Positions 1 to 7,266 of a stretch of 31,779 nt of DNA are shown piece after piece (positions within the stretch are counted from its first letter, which is position 1; every line of letters begins with the position of its first letter). The stretch lies in contig DIWI01000080.1 of the NCBI GenBank assembly GCA_002428415.1, positions 1-31,779 of the forward strand, given 5' to 3'. The stretch comes from Clostridiaceae bacterium UBA6110 (lineage in GTDB: Bacteria; Bacillota; Clostridia; Clostridiales; Clostridiaceae). The notes under the pieces are model-generated. The model was not told the origin of the DNA and searched no databases. It was given only the letters and a program-made list of their open reading frames with translations. The position numbers and the translations under genes are program-made.

Positions 1-56
1 CGTTCTGCGATTCTTCGAATCTGCACGAACGATCGAAAAACCTATGGTTTTTCGTA
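1..56 (+). other. Spacer upstream of 5S rRNA with two hairpins
   Basis: The left edge holds two back-to-back stem-loops just before the 5S gene. The first (1-31) pairs CGTTC with GAACG around inner stems TGC/GCA and GATTC/GAATC. The second (34-54) is a perfect 9-bp stem, CGAAAAACC / GGTTTTTCG, with a 3-nt loop. This is most simply the spacer between 23S and 5S rRNA, where such stems can guide processing. The 23S gene itself is outside the window, so this is inference. Confidence 0.5.
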
Positions 57-174
57 TCTGGTGTCTATAACTTTGAGGGTTACACCCGTTCCCATTCCGA
101 ACACGACGGTTAAGCCTCAAGGTGCCAATGATACTGCAGGGGAAGCTCTGTGGGAAAGTAGGTCGTCGCCAGGT
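57..174 (+). rRNA. rrf: 5S ribosomal RNA
   Basis: This is the small RNA of the large ribosomal subunit. The conserved stretch CCCATTCCGAACACG (loop region) sits near 91-105. The terminal helix is visible: CTGGTG at 58-63 pairs with CGCCAG at 167-172. The length of about 117 nt is normal. A strong terminator follows directly, so this is the last gene of a transcription unit, probably an rRNA operon entering from the left. Ends are accurate to within a few bases. Confidence 0.95.
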
Positions 175-180
175 CAATGA

Positions 181-218
181 ATCCCCCGGATCTTTTGGTC
201 CGGGGGATTTGCTTTTTT
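181..218 (+). terminator. Intrinsic terminator of the 5S rRNA unit
   Basis: ATCCCCCGGA pairs with TCCGGGGGAT around a short loop, followed by a T-rich tract ending near 218. It starts seven bases after the 5S gene. Confidence 0.9.
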
Positions 219-233
219 GAAGAATATAGCATT

Positions 234-275
234 AAGAGAACCTATCAGTTAGTTCAATAGCTGATGGGTTCTCTT
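234..275 (-). terminator. Terminator downstream of the aminotransferase gene
   Basis: A 15-bp stem (234-248 with 261-275, one G-U pair) closes a 12-nt loop, 10 bases beyond the stop codon of the minus-strand gene at 286. The T tract on the minus strand is weak (TTAATG). It also lies after the 5S terminator, so it may stop transcription from both sides. Confidence 0.7.
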
Positions 276-285
276 GTTGTTTCAA

Positions 286-1701
286 TTAAGAATGGAACTT
301 CTTCTTAAGGAATGAAACTATAACGGTTTTTGAACTTGACCTGACAACACCAAAGAAGCCTTTGTTCCTATGGCAGACCGCATCTAGAGCCCTCAGGAAC
401 ATATCAATCTGCTCATATGAAATGGTGAGTGGCGGTTCAAGACGGATTACCTTTGGGTTATTCAGAGTATAGGCTGTGATGATATGGTGCTTGTTCAGAA
501 GCTCACCGGCTATAAGGGATCCCACATATTCATAGGAGAGCTTTTCAAAACTCCCTCTAGTGATCTTATTGAGGAAGTTGTTCTCGGGTTGGGCGAATTC
601 TATGCCAAGCATCAGACCTCGCCCGCGTACCTCTTTGATTATTGGGTATTTAAGCTTTAGCTTCTGCAGTTCTGATAGGAAATACTTCCCTTTTTCCTCA
701 GCCTGTCCAGGCAGGTCATCCCTCAATGTTACTTCCAGTGCAGCCAGGCCTGCAGTGACAGCCCTGGTGTTTCCACCAAAGGTTGATGTATGAAGTACCG
801 CCTTATCCAATGTGCCATATGCGTTTTTCCAGACCTTTTCAGTGGCGATATAAGCAGCCAATGGCATTATTCCACCACCGAGTGATTTTGCAAGGCACAT
901 GATGTCAGGGGAGACATCCTCATATTCACATGCGAACATCCTTCCTGTGCGGCCAAGTCCTGTCTGGATCTCATCTATTATCAACAGAGTTTCGGTCTCA
1001 GAGCAGATTTTTCTGACCTCACGGAGATAACCTTCCGGGGGGACGATAATCCCGCCTTCTCCCTGGATAGGCTCGACGATAAAGGCGGCAACATCTTTTG
1101 CAGCCAGGGCATTCCTAAGCGCATCTGCATCTCCAAAGGGAACGAAGCTGACACGTGGCAGCATTGGAGAAAATGGCTTCCTGTACTTTTTCCTTCCTGT
1201 AACTGATAACGCTCCAAATGTCTTGCCGTGGAATGATCCTTCACAGGAAACTATCCTTGATTTTCCTGATGACGCTCTTGCCAGCTTCAAAGCACCTTCA
1301 ACCGCTTCAGCTCCACTGTTCGAGAAGAAGGTGAATTTGAGCTCTCCTGGACACAGATGAGAAAGATTTCTGGCCAAAGCTCCAGTCAACGGATTTAGTG
1401 AAATCTGAAGGAAATTGGGCAGGGTCTCTACTGACTTCAAAGCGGCAATGACTTCGCTGTTGTTATGTCCTATGTTAAGTGCCCCGTAAGCACCAAGAAA
1501 GTCAATGTATTCATTGCCATCGCTATCCCAAACCGAGCAGTTCTCAGCGCGTACAAACAGTTTATCGAAATTGAGAAAACCTAAAAGCCTTACCAACCCA
1601 GGATTAATGAAATTCTGATGATTTTCGGCATTTTGCTTTGCCGTCAATTTTAAAGCATCCTTATAGGTTATGAAACCAGATAACTTTGTTGATGCAGCCA
1701 A
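286..1701 (-). CDS. Class III PLP aminotransferase, putrescine/ornithine type
   Basis: This is a pyridoxal-phosphate enzyme that moves an amino group from a terminal amine (putrescine, ornithine or similar) to a 2-oxo acid. The class III signature is complete: SNSGAEAVEGALKLAR near residue 130, EGSFHGKTFGA near 155, VEPIQGEGG near 210, IIDEIQTGLGRTG with the cofactor Asp near 243, and the PLP lysine in CLAKSLGGG near 272. The long N-terminus (about 50 residues before the catalytic fold) and the segment GNEYIDFLGAYGALNIGH resemble the putrescine aminotransferase branch more than acetylornithine aminotransferase, but substrate cannot be settled by eye. An upstream in-frame TTG at 1707 lies only 2 nt from the AAAGGGGG ribosome site. 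The TTG at 1701 has 8-nt spacing and is preferred. The gene stands alone and points towards the 5S unit. Confidence 0.85.
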   Translation of the reverse strand: MAASTKLSGFITYKDALKLTAKQNAENHQNFINPGLVRLLGFLNFDKLFVRAENCSVWDSDGNEYIDFLGAYGALNIGHNNSEVIAALKSVETLPNFLQISLNPLTGALARNLSHLCPGELKFTFFSNSGAEAVEGALKLARASSGKSRIVSCEGSFHGKTFGALSVTGRKKYRKPFSPMLPRVSFVPFGDADALRNALAAKDVAAFIVEPIQGEGGIIVPPEGYLREVRKICSETETLLIIDEIQTGLGRTGRMFACEYEDVSPDIMCLAKSLGGGIMPLAAYIATEKVWKNAYGTLDKAVLHTSTFGGNTRAVTAGLAALEVTLRDDLPGQAEEKGKYFLSELQKLKLKYPIIKEVRGRGLMLGIEFAQPENNFLNKITRGSFEKLSYEYVGSLIAGELLNKHHIITAYTLNNPKVIRLEPPLTISYEQIDMFLRALDAVCHRNKGFFGVVRSSSKTVIVSFLKKKFHS

Positions 1702-1715
1702 TCCCAATACCCCCT

Positions 1716-2110
1716 TTCGTGAACATTCAGGAAAAAATGATTATTGATACCATGGTATTGCCATAGGTCTTACAGTATATTTTCAAGTGATGGATTCACC
1801 CATAAAACAATAGATTCAGTCTGCAAATGGCTTTACTTGAACCAATGCAAAGGAGGAAACTGATCCAATAGGGGAAACTTTCAGCAAAGCAAAAGCACCT
1901 TGTGCACATACTTATCAATTATATTGAATCATATAGTTTGCAATAATCGGTGCAGTATGCATGGATTTTCCATAAATTATCAGTTAATTTTGCAATAAGG
2001 TACAGTGTGTATTTGAGGATATATGTAACAGAAAACGTAAAAAGCTAGGTACCTGCATTTCATTTTGTTTATATGTACCCTATGCAACGCACTAAAGTGT
2101 ACAAAGATAT
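1716..2110. other. AT-rich intergenic stretch without a gene
   Basis: About 500 bases separate the aminotransferase from the toxin-antitoxin unit. No open frame here has coding character. It holds a 12-bp palindrome (ATACCATGGTAT, 1747-1758) in the aminotransferase leader and an imperfect direct repeat at 1937-2012 (listed separately). I see nothing else that I can name. Confidence 0.5.
1937..2012. repeat. Imperfect direct repeat pair
   Basis: Two copies begin with TTTGCAATAA (1937 and 1989) and continue with GGTgCAGTaTGcAT (1949-1962) and GGTaCAGTgTGtAT (1999-2012). The second copy lacks two bases. The copies start 52 bases apart. Their role is unknown. They could be protein-binding sites or the trace of a small duplication. 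Confidence 0.45.
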
Positions 2111-2187
2111 TTATTGATTTCTTTATAAATATATCAATAAATATATCTATAAATTTATTGAGAGGATACTAAAAACGGTTATATAAT
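2111..2187 (+). promoter_or_regulatory. Promoter and operator-like repeats of the toxin-antitoxin unit
   Basis: A promoter TTGAGA (2158-2163) - 18 bp - TATAAT (2182-2187) precedes the antitoxin gene. The heptamer TTATTGA occurs at 2111-2117, inverted (TCAATAA) at 2134-2140, and direct again at 2155-2161, where it overlaps the -35 box. Centres are 23 and 21 bp apart, close to two helical turns. This arrangement fits autoregulation by the antitoxin, the usual mode for Phd/YefM-type systems. Binding is inferred. Confidence 0.6.
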
Positions 2188-2208
2188 AAGCTAAAGAGGT
2201 GAGAAGAT

Positions 2209-2544
2209 ATGTTGAAAGCAGCAAAAATTAGGAAGCTAGGTAGTGTGTTTAGCAACTCTGTCAGCATTTCTTTGTTCAACCAAGGCAAGGCAAATAAAAT
2301 CTTCGAGGAAGTCAAAACAGAAGGGATAAAGGCGGTACTTAAGAATAACAAAGTAATCGGAGTGATTGTATCACCTGATACATATGAAGAAATGGTGGAG
2401 AAGCTGGAGGACTACGAATTATTGCTGGAAGCGAGCAAACGAATGAGCACAAGCAATAAGAGTGTATCTATGGAAGACGCAATGAAAATGCTTAATGTCA
2501 CTCAGGAAGAATTGGACGAAACAAATGTTGACATTGTCATATAG
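2209..2544 (+). CDS. Antitoxin of the Phd/YefM family
   Basis: This 111-residue protein should be the DNA-binding, toxin-neutralising half of a type II toxin-antitoxin pair. The middle of the protein has the family layout: an N-terminal beta-rich part with SVSISLFNQGKANKIFEEV (residues 17-35), then KAVLKNNKVIGVIVSPDTYEEM near 41-62, followed by a helical region ELLLEASKRM and an acidic C-terminal tail that would contact the toxin. GAGGTG lies 7 nt before the ATG. A toxin gene of the RelE type follows after 31 nt but is broken by a frameshift, so the antitoxin may now act without its partner or against a related toxin elsewhere. The reading frame is intact throughout. Confidence 0.85.
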   Translation: MLKAAKIRKLGSVFSNSVSISLFNQGKANKIFEEVKTEGIKAVLKNNKVIGVIVSPDTYEEMVEKLEDYELLLEASKRMSTSNKSVSMEDAMKMLNVTQEELDETNVDIVI

Positions 2545-2575
2545 CTAGAAAATAATTTTTTAGTGGAGTTGCTGC

Positions 2576-2895
2576 ATGAATTGGGAAATAGTATTTCACG
2601 AAGAGGCAATTGAAGAATTGAAAAAACTTGAAGCTTCATTGCGCAAGGAAGTGTTGAGGGAATTCAGAAGGTGTCCCAAAATCCACTTCCAAATACCGAA
2701 GGTGGGTATGGAAAACCATTAAGAAATGATTCTATAACTAAGCTTGCAGGCTGTTGCAAAATAAAGTATAGAGATTCTGGAATCAGAGTTGTGTATAAAG
2801 TAGATAAGAAAAATGATGTAATGTTTATAATCATAATTTCAGTAAGGACAGATAATATTGTGTAAATGATGGCTCATGAGATAATGGCAAAATGA
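2576..2895 (+). pseudogene. RelE/ParE-superfamily toxin, frameshifted
   Basis: The N-terminal part, starting MNWEIVFHEEAIEELKKL at an ATG with GGAG upstream, reads in one frame. The rest, VSQNPLPNTEGGYGKPL to KIKYRDSGIRVVYKV, reads in another frame from 2671. Together they make a normal RelE-like mRNA interferase of about 95-105 residues. Restoring one A near 2660-2662 (AGG GAA ATT CAG AAG GTG) joins the two parts as ...VLRE-IQKVSQNP.... Without it the product ends after 48 residues. The second frame then meets TAA at 2863-2865. In frame behind it comes MMAHEIMAK before TGA at 2893, and family members usually carry a Tyr and more helix at that place, so this stop may be a second lesion. A single sequencing error could explain the first lesion but not both. 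Confidence 0.8.
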
Positions 2896-2918
2896 TATTA
2901 GAATATTAAAATAGTGCG

Positions 2919-2957
2919 ATAAAGGAGAGAGAATCAGCTAGAGTCTCTCTCCTTTAT
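2919..2957. terminator. Bidirectional hairpin between convergent genes
   Basis: A perfect 14-bp stem (ATAAAGGAGAGAGA at 2919-2932 with its complement at 2944-2957) closes an 11-nt loop. It lies between the converging toxin remnant and lipoprotein gene. T tracts are short on both strands. Confidence 0.7.
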
Positions 2958-2969
2958 TATAAATTGCCA

Positions 2970-3659
2970 TCAATAACCTTGGTCATCGATTATCCAATCA
3001 CTGTTTTCGCCGTGCCTTATCAGGATCCACTGGTAATCAGTGTAGGTTGAATTGGGGTTTAGCACTGGGTTTTTTCCTGAGCCATCCACAACAAACTCTG
3101 AGATTAGAATGATCACATTCTTCGAATCCACTCCATTTACAGAACCTTTTCCGTTTTCCATATAGCCCTTTATGAGCCGGTCTGATTTTTCTTCGTCGTA
3201 GGTGAGCTTTGTCAGTGTGGCAGATGGAAACTTGAAGCCAGTCTGCACCAAATTAATTGCTTCCATGATTTCATCTTTTGAGAACTTGAGTGACTTTCCA
3301 ATTTCGATTGTGACTTCAGAAAGCTTGAAGATTGAGCCTTTTTTAATCAAAGACTCAGCAAGTTTTCCGCTTTCAAAAATCAGATTATCTCCATCGATCT
3401 TGAATCTGTAGGTTTCATCAGCACTTACTGATAGGATCAGCATACCATTTTCTTCCGTGTATGTACCGGTAGGATCATAGGATGTTGCAAGATTCCGGTT
3501 GAATACGAATTTGCCATCATCCTTCAGGATGACCCACGCCCATTCTGCAAGTTCAGTTCCCTGCATGACATATTTTCCTGTTTTTAGTTCCTTGTTGGAG
3601 CATCCCAGAGTAAGTATAAATGACAATGCTGCCAGCAAAGCAAATATTCTGGTTTTCAT
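2970..3659 (-). CDS. Lipoprotein with a clostridial C-terminal domain of unknown function
   Basis: The protein has 229 residues. A lysine start, hydrophobic core and lipobox LTLGC give a lipidated Cys at residue 20, so it should be anchored on the outer face of the membrane. Residues 25-100 form a small beta-rich region with repeated GxY/GxF turns (GKYVMQG, DDGKFVFNR, GTYTEENG), reminiscent of lipocalin-like repeats. The C-terminal half, from KFSKDEIMEAINLV to NPNSTYTDYQWILIR and a final DDQGY, resembles a domain seen in many clostridial lipoproteins and at the ends of BlaR1-like M56 peptidases. No enzymatic motif is visible. It appears monocistronic, ending at the hairpin at 2919-2957. Function is unknown. 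Confidence 0.75.
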   Translation of the reverse strand: MKTRIFALLAALSFILTLGCSNKELKTGKYVMQGTELAEWAWVILKDDGKFVFNRNLATSYDPTGTYTEENGMLILSVSADETYRFKIDGDNLIFESGKLAESLIKKGSIFKLSEVTIEIGKSLKFSKDEIMEAINLVQTGFKFPSATLTKLTYDEEKSDRLIKGYMENGKGSVNGVDSKNVIILISEFVVDGSGKNPVLNPNSTYTDYQWILIRHGENSDWIIDDQGY

Positions 3660-3735
3660 GTTCGAACATCAACCCCAATCAATCAATTTTTTATAATGCT
3701 TTCGGTGCAGTACTAACGGGAATGGAAGGGTCTGA

Positions 3736-4227
3736 CTACAGCATCCGATAATGCGGCACAATGTCCTCATAGGTTCCATCCTTCATGAGGAAGCCTTGAG
3801 GAATGATGCCAAGCTTAATGAAGCCAAGCTTCTCATAGAGGTGAAGTGCATTTTCATTGGTCTTCACCACAGCATTGAACTGCATGATACTGAAGCCCAG
3901 TTCCTTGGCCTTGCTCAGGGAATGGATAACTAGCCTTTCTCCTATATGGTGTCCGCGAATACCTTTTTTTACTGCATAGCTCGTATTGGAAATGTGGCCG
4001 CATCGTCCTGTGTTGTTGGGGTGGAGAATGTAGAGACCGACAATGCTTTTGCTGTCCTTGTCATATGCGAGGCCGGTGAATGACTGCTGTGTGAAGAATT
4101 CGTCACCTGATTCTTCTGTAAGAAGGTCCATCTGCGGAAAGGCTATTCCATCTTCCACAACATCATTCCAGATGCTGATCGCCTCGCTTATGTATTTCCT
4201 GTCGTATGCTGTGATTTCGATATCCAT
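3736..4227 (-). CDS. GNAT-family N-acetyltransferase
   Basis: This 163-residue protein has the GNAT fold. Beta-strand 4 with the acetyl-CoA loop is NTSYAVKKGIRGHHIGERLVIHSL, where RGHHIGE is the R/Q-x-x-G-x-G/A type P-loop in modified form. The downstream NAVVKTNENALHLYEKLGFIKLG is the typical motif B region. It transfers an acetyl group from acetyl-CoA to an unknown amine, and YEKLGF with DGTYEDIVPHYRML resembles the phosphinothricin/small-molecule acetyltransferase group. The frame extends up to 4275, but the ATG at 4227 has GGGAGG 10 nt upstream and begins at the fold (MDIEITAYD), so it is preferred. It has neither a shared operon nor a clear partner. Confidence 0.85.
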   Translation of the reverse strand: MDIEITAYDRKYISEAISIWNDVVEDGIAFPQMDLLTEESGDEFFTQQSFTGLAYDKDSKSIVGLYILHPNNTGRCGHISNTSYAVKKGIRGHHIGERLVIHSLSKAKELGFSIMQFNAVVKTNENALHLYEKLGFIKLGIIPQGFLMKDGTYEDIVPHYRML

Positions 4228-4284
4228 TTTTTGCGGACCTCCCAGGTTAATGAAATTATTTCCAATATGGATCATACATATTCA

Positions 4285-4320
4285 AAATTACCGGATAAAT
4301 GGCAATTTATCCGGTAATTT
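4285..4320 (-). terminator. Terminator of the iron-sulfur protein gene
   Basis: A perfect 16-bp stem (AAATTACCGGATAAAT at 4285-4300 with its complement at 4305-4320) has a 4-nt loop. On the minus strand it ends in a short T run. It closes the transcription unit that comes from 7037 leftwards. Confidence 0.85.
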
Positions 4321-4356
4321 ATTGTATTCATAGTATTTAAGCTTCAAGCTGTGTTA

Positions 4357-5049
4357 TCAGTCCTCGAGTATCTCTCCCTTTGAGGAGATAGTGACTACCT
4401 GCCATGGAATCATCTTTCCGCTGTTCTTCATTGCAGTCGTCACGGCGCTTGTCAGCCCGCCACAGCAAGGAACTTCCATGCGGACTATTGTGATGTTCTT
4501 TATGTTGTTTTCACTTATTATCGACGTCAGCTTATCTGAATAATCCACGTTGTCGAGCTTTGGACATCCGATCAGGGTCACCCTTTTCTTTATGAACCTG
4601 CCATGGAAATCTCCAAAGGCGAAAGCGCTGCAGTCAGCTGCTATGAGAAGATTCGCTCCATCGAAGAATGGTGCCTTGACTGGAACGAGCTTGATCTTCA
4701 CAGGCCACTGTGAAAGCTGCGACTCACTTCCTGTATGGATAGGTTCCGATGGCTTGACTGATCTTTTTGCAGTAGGCTCAGCACCGAACGTCATCATCTT
4801 TGGCTGGTTCTTCTTTGCCATATTAGCCTGCACAGCTTCCTCATCATAGGCAGCAGCCTCACGTTCCACGAAGGTTATTGCGTTCTCAGGACATGCCGGA
4901 AGGCAGTCGCCGAGTCCGTCACAATAGTCATCCCTCATTAGCTGAGCCTTTCCACCTACAAGGCCTATTGCCCCTTCATGGCAGGCTGTAACACAGATTC
5001 CGCATCCGTTGCACTTATCCCTGTCTATGTTAATCACTCTTCTTATCAA
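4357..5049 (-). CDS. Iron-sulfur protein with two 4Fe-4S motifs and a Cys-containing C-terminal domain
   Basis: This 230-residue protein begins with a two-cluster ferredoxin domain: CNGCGICVTACHEG (residues 14-27) and CDGLGDCLPACPENA (near 43-57). The spacing within the second motif is CxxxxCxxxCP, slightly non-standard. A Lys/Pro-rich linker (about 60-110) leads to a C-terminal domain with single or paired cysteines in ADCSAF, IGCPKLD and EVPCCGGL. This layout is known from clostridial electron-transfer proteins annotated only as ferredoxin-like. A substrate cannot be assigned. The start is TTG with AAGGGGG 7 nt upstream; no ATG fits. It follows the exported-protein gene by 48 nt without a terminator, so the two are probably cotranscribed. 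Confidence 0.85.
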   Translation of the reverse strand: MIRRVINIDRDKCNGCGICVTACHEGAIGLVGGKAQLMRDDYCDGLGDCLPACPENAITFVEREAAAYDEEAVQANMAKKNQPKMMTFGAEPTAKRSVKPSEPIHTGSESQLSQWPVKIKLVPVKAPFFDGANLLIAADCSAFAFGDFHGRFIKKRVTLIGCPKLDNVDYSDKLTSIISENNIKNITIVRMEVPCCGGLTSAVTTAMKNSGKMIPWQVVTISSKGEILED

Positions 5050-5097
5050 TTGTGGTCCCCCTTATTTATCGTGTCTTAAATATCAAATTAGATTATA

Positions 5098-6510
5098 TCA
5101 CATGCTGTTTCCTGACCTTCTTCTCCATACTGCCTTTGCTATAATGAAGAGGATTGCGAAAACGATGATTGGAGGAAGCAGCAGCGTGAGCATGAAGATG
5201 AGTCCATAACTTCTAGCAAGCCATCCGTTGAACCTGTCTGATAATGTTATCTTCTCAGACTTATATACCGTGAAGACAAGGTCCTTGTCAGGAAGAGTCT
5301 CAAAAGACGATTTATAGTTCCTGTCAGCTGTCTTTTCAAATTTAAGGCTGCTTTCAAGAAGATATGGCTCGCTTTCCGATGCCCTTATCTCAATATCCAG
5401 GTCCTTGAAGCCATTCCACAAAGAAGCGGGGCTCAAAAGATAGCTGAAGGTGTATTTTGGAGTGGAGGTTTCTCTCCTGTCCATTGTGCCAGATGCGAGA
5501 TATGAGACTGCGACTTCCTTTGATGTCTCTTTCTTGAAATCCAGTGAGTAAATGAATAGGATGTATCTGTCTGTAAACAGGGCGCTTGTCAGGTCGTCAA
5601 TGCTTGCAAAGCCATCATTGTTTTGGAGAGCTATGTCGACTTCCTTTGCAAGGATGTTCCAGTACTGAGTGGAGTCATCACTGATGCTTCTTCCAAGGAG
5701 ACTGCTGGCTTCTTTGAGCAGGTAGTCCCTGATATCAACCTCTTCTTCATGTATGTCGTATGTGAAGCTGTCATTTTTTTCTCTCTCTGTTCCGTCAATG
5801 TAGCCTTCGACTGTTATTTCAAGCTGGTCACCGATGACAAGGAATTCAATGGTGTCAGTTCCGTCGACCCAGGACTTTAGCTCCATGCGGTCACCTTCCC
5901 TGGAGTACCCGTTGAAGTCAAGGGCGATGACACTGGTATCCCTGCCGCTTAGGTCCATAGGTATTGAGACCATGAGGCTTTGGGTCCCGGTCTTACTTAA
6001 GTCTATGCTTACCAGTTTGGCTTTATCGTCAGCATCGAAGCTCTCAGGCACATAATCGTTTGGGGATATGCTTGAAAGTATCATGGAGAACGGGTCCGGA
6101 TCCTTTTTTTCAGAATCGGAGAAGGTGCCATAGCCTTTTGCTGGTTCTCCGAACATCAGTGAAAACGGCACTTCTTTTCCATCTGCAGTAATCCTGACCT
6201 CTCCTTCATAAAGGCTCTGGAGGCTACCGATATACGGAAAGGCCATTGTCGAAGCCGTATTGTCATCTCCTGCAGTCATGGTATAGGCTGCAGTAATCCT
6301 GCACAGTGGGCTGTACCCACCCTTAAGGCCTTCACTCAGGTCGAAGAGAAGCTTCTCCGAATCGACTTTGATTTCAGTTTCCTCGTCAACTGACATAATG
6401 ACGGTCGAAGGATACCCCTCCCAGTATACAGGGGCGGAATTAGCCCTGACCGTAGTAAGGGGAGCGAGAAACATCATTGCTGCTAAAGCTGCGCAAAGAA
6501 CCTTCTTCAT
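5098..6510 (-). CDS. Exported, C-terminally membrane-anchored protein of unknown function
   Basis: The 470-residue product has an N-terminal signal peptide (MKKVLCAALAAMMFLAPLTT, probable cleavage after VRA near residue 23), a long extracytoplasmic region rich in beta-type sequence, and one C-terminal membrane helix (FMLTLLLPPIIVFAILFIIAKAV, about 440-462) followed by RRR, placing the bulk outside the cell. The mature N-terminus NSAPVYWEGYPS is followed by acidic stretches. I see neither catalytic motifs nor cysteines outside the signal. AGGAGG lies 5 nt before the ATG. It sits between a PTS IIA-type gene (47 nt upstream) and an iron-sulfur protein gene (48 nt downstream), probably in one operon, but these neighbours do not reveal its role. 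I do not recognise the family. Confidence 0.75.
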   Translation of the reverse strand: MKKVLCAALAAMMFLAPLTTVRANSAPVYWEGYPSTVIMSVDEETEIKVDSEKLLFDLSEGLKGGYSPLCRITAAYTMTAGDDNTASTMAFPYIGSLQSLYEGEVRITADGKEVPFSLMFGEPAKGYGTFSDSEKKDPDPFSMILSSISPNDYVPESFDADDKAKLVSIDLSKTGTQSLMVSIPMDLSGRDTSVIALDFNGYSREGDRMELKSWVDGTDTIEFLVIGDQLEITVEGYIDGTEREKNDSFTYDIHEEEVDIRDYLLKEASSLLGRSISDDSTQYWNILAKEVDIALQNNDGFASIDDLTSALFTDRYILFIYSLDFKKETSKEVAVSYLASGTMDRRETSTPKYTFSYLLSPASLWNGFKDLDIEIRASESEPYLLESSLKFEKTADRNYKSSFETLPDKDLVFTVYKSEKITLSDRFNGWLARSYGLIFMLTLLLPPIIVFAILFIIAKAVWRRRSGNSM

Positions 6511-6557
6511 GAGAACCTCCTGTAGTGATCTAAGTTATCCGGATGGCATTAATTGGC

Positions 6558-7037
6558 CTATTTGAGCTTAACCTTCAATATGACGGACTTGCCTGCCTCG
6601 GCATCTATTCCTGTGTTTGATGACATTGAACGCACTGAATCAGGGTTTGTTATAAGTACCGGTGAAATAAGGGAGAGGCCTGCGTCTGTTATTGTGTCAG
6701 GGTCGAATCTGACGATTGGAGTTCCCTTTGTCACCTTGGTACCCTGCTGTACCAGCACCTCGAAACCTTCACCGTTCATTATGATGGTGTCGAGACCTAT
6801 GTGAACCGTTATCTCAAGTTTATCAGGGGTCTTCATGGAGAAAGAGTGCCCGCCCTGGAATATGAGGTTTATCTCGCCATCAGCTGGCGCTACAGCGACA
6901 TTTCCTGTGGGAATCACCGCAATTCCGTCTCCTGCCATCCTTTGTGAGAACACCTCGTCCGGTACCTCTGAAAGGTCTATGGTATTTCCTGTAAAAGGCG
7001 ATACAATGTCGACATATTTGCCAAAAAATCCAAACAA
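6558..7037 (-). CDS. PTS glucose-type IIA protein
   Basis: This is a 159-residue single-domain EIIA(Glc) homologue, the phosphocarrier that passes phosphate from HPr to a sugar-specific IIB. The pattern is complete: SPFTG near 13-17, PADGEI near 51-56, GGHSFSM with His64, and ITVHIGLDTI with the phosphorylated His79, followed by NGEGF. It carries no IIB or IIC part and no other PTS gene is nearby, so it may serve an orphan permease or act as a regulator. The frame opens at 7070, but a TTG at 7037 giving MFGFFGKYVD has GAGGAG 9 nt upstream and matches the family's usual start. A TATAAT at 7091-7096 (minus strand) could be the -10 box; no convincing -35 was seen. Confidence 0.85.
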   Translation of the reverse strand: MFGFFGKYVDIVSPFTGNTIDLSEVPDEVFSQRMAGDGIAVIPTGNVAVAPADGEINLIFQGGHSFSMKTPDKLEITVHIGLDTIIMNGEGFEVLVQQGTKVTKGTPIVRFDPDTITDAGLSLISPVLITNPDSVRSMSSNTGIDAEAGKSVILKVKLK

Positions 7038-7266
7038 TGGATCAGCTCCTCGAAAAAACATTAGCTGCATGACACAGCCATCACAAACATATTATATCAT
7101 CTGGAGATAAAATGAAATGTTCCAGATTTGGGGCAAAGGTGAATTTGCCTTAAAAATCAACTTTTTTGACCGTATATTTGTTATGATATAGGAGATGATT
7201 CCTGTTTGTAACAAAATATGATGAAGCGGAACTTAGAATTAAGATAAAGACAGATTCGGAGGAAAT

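Noticed and set aside
1747..1758. Palindrome ATACCATGGTAT in the aminotransferase leader, considered as an operator
   Set aside because: At 12 bp in AT-rich DNA it can occur by chance, and no promoter could be placed around it with confidence.
2671..2865. Separate 64-codon gene with a GTG start
   Set aside because: Its sequence continues the RelE-type toxin from the preceding frame, so it is the second half of a frameshifted gene, not a gene of its own.
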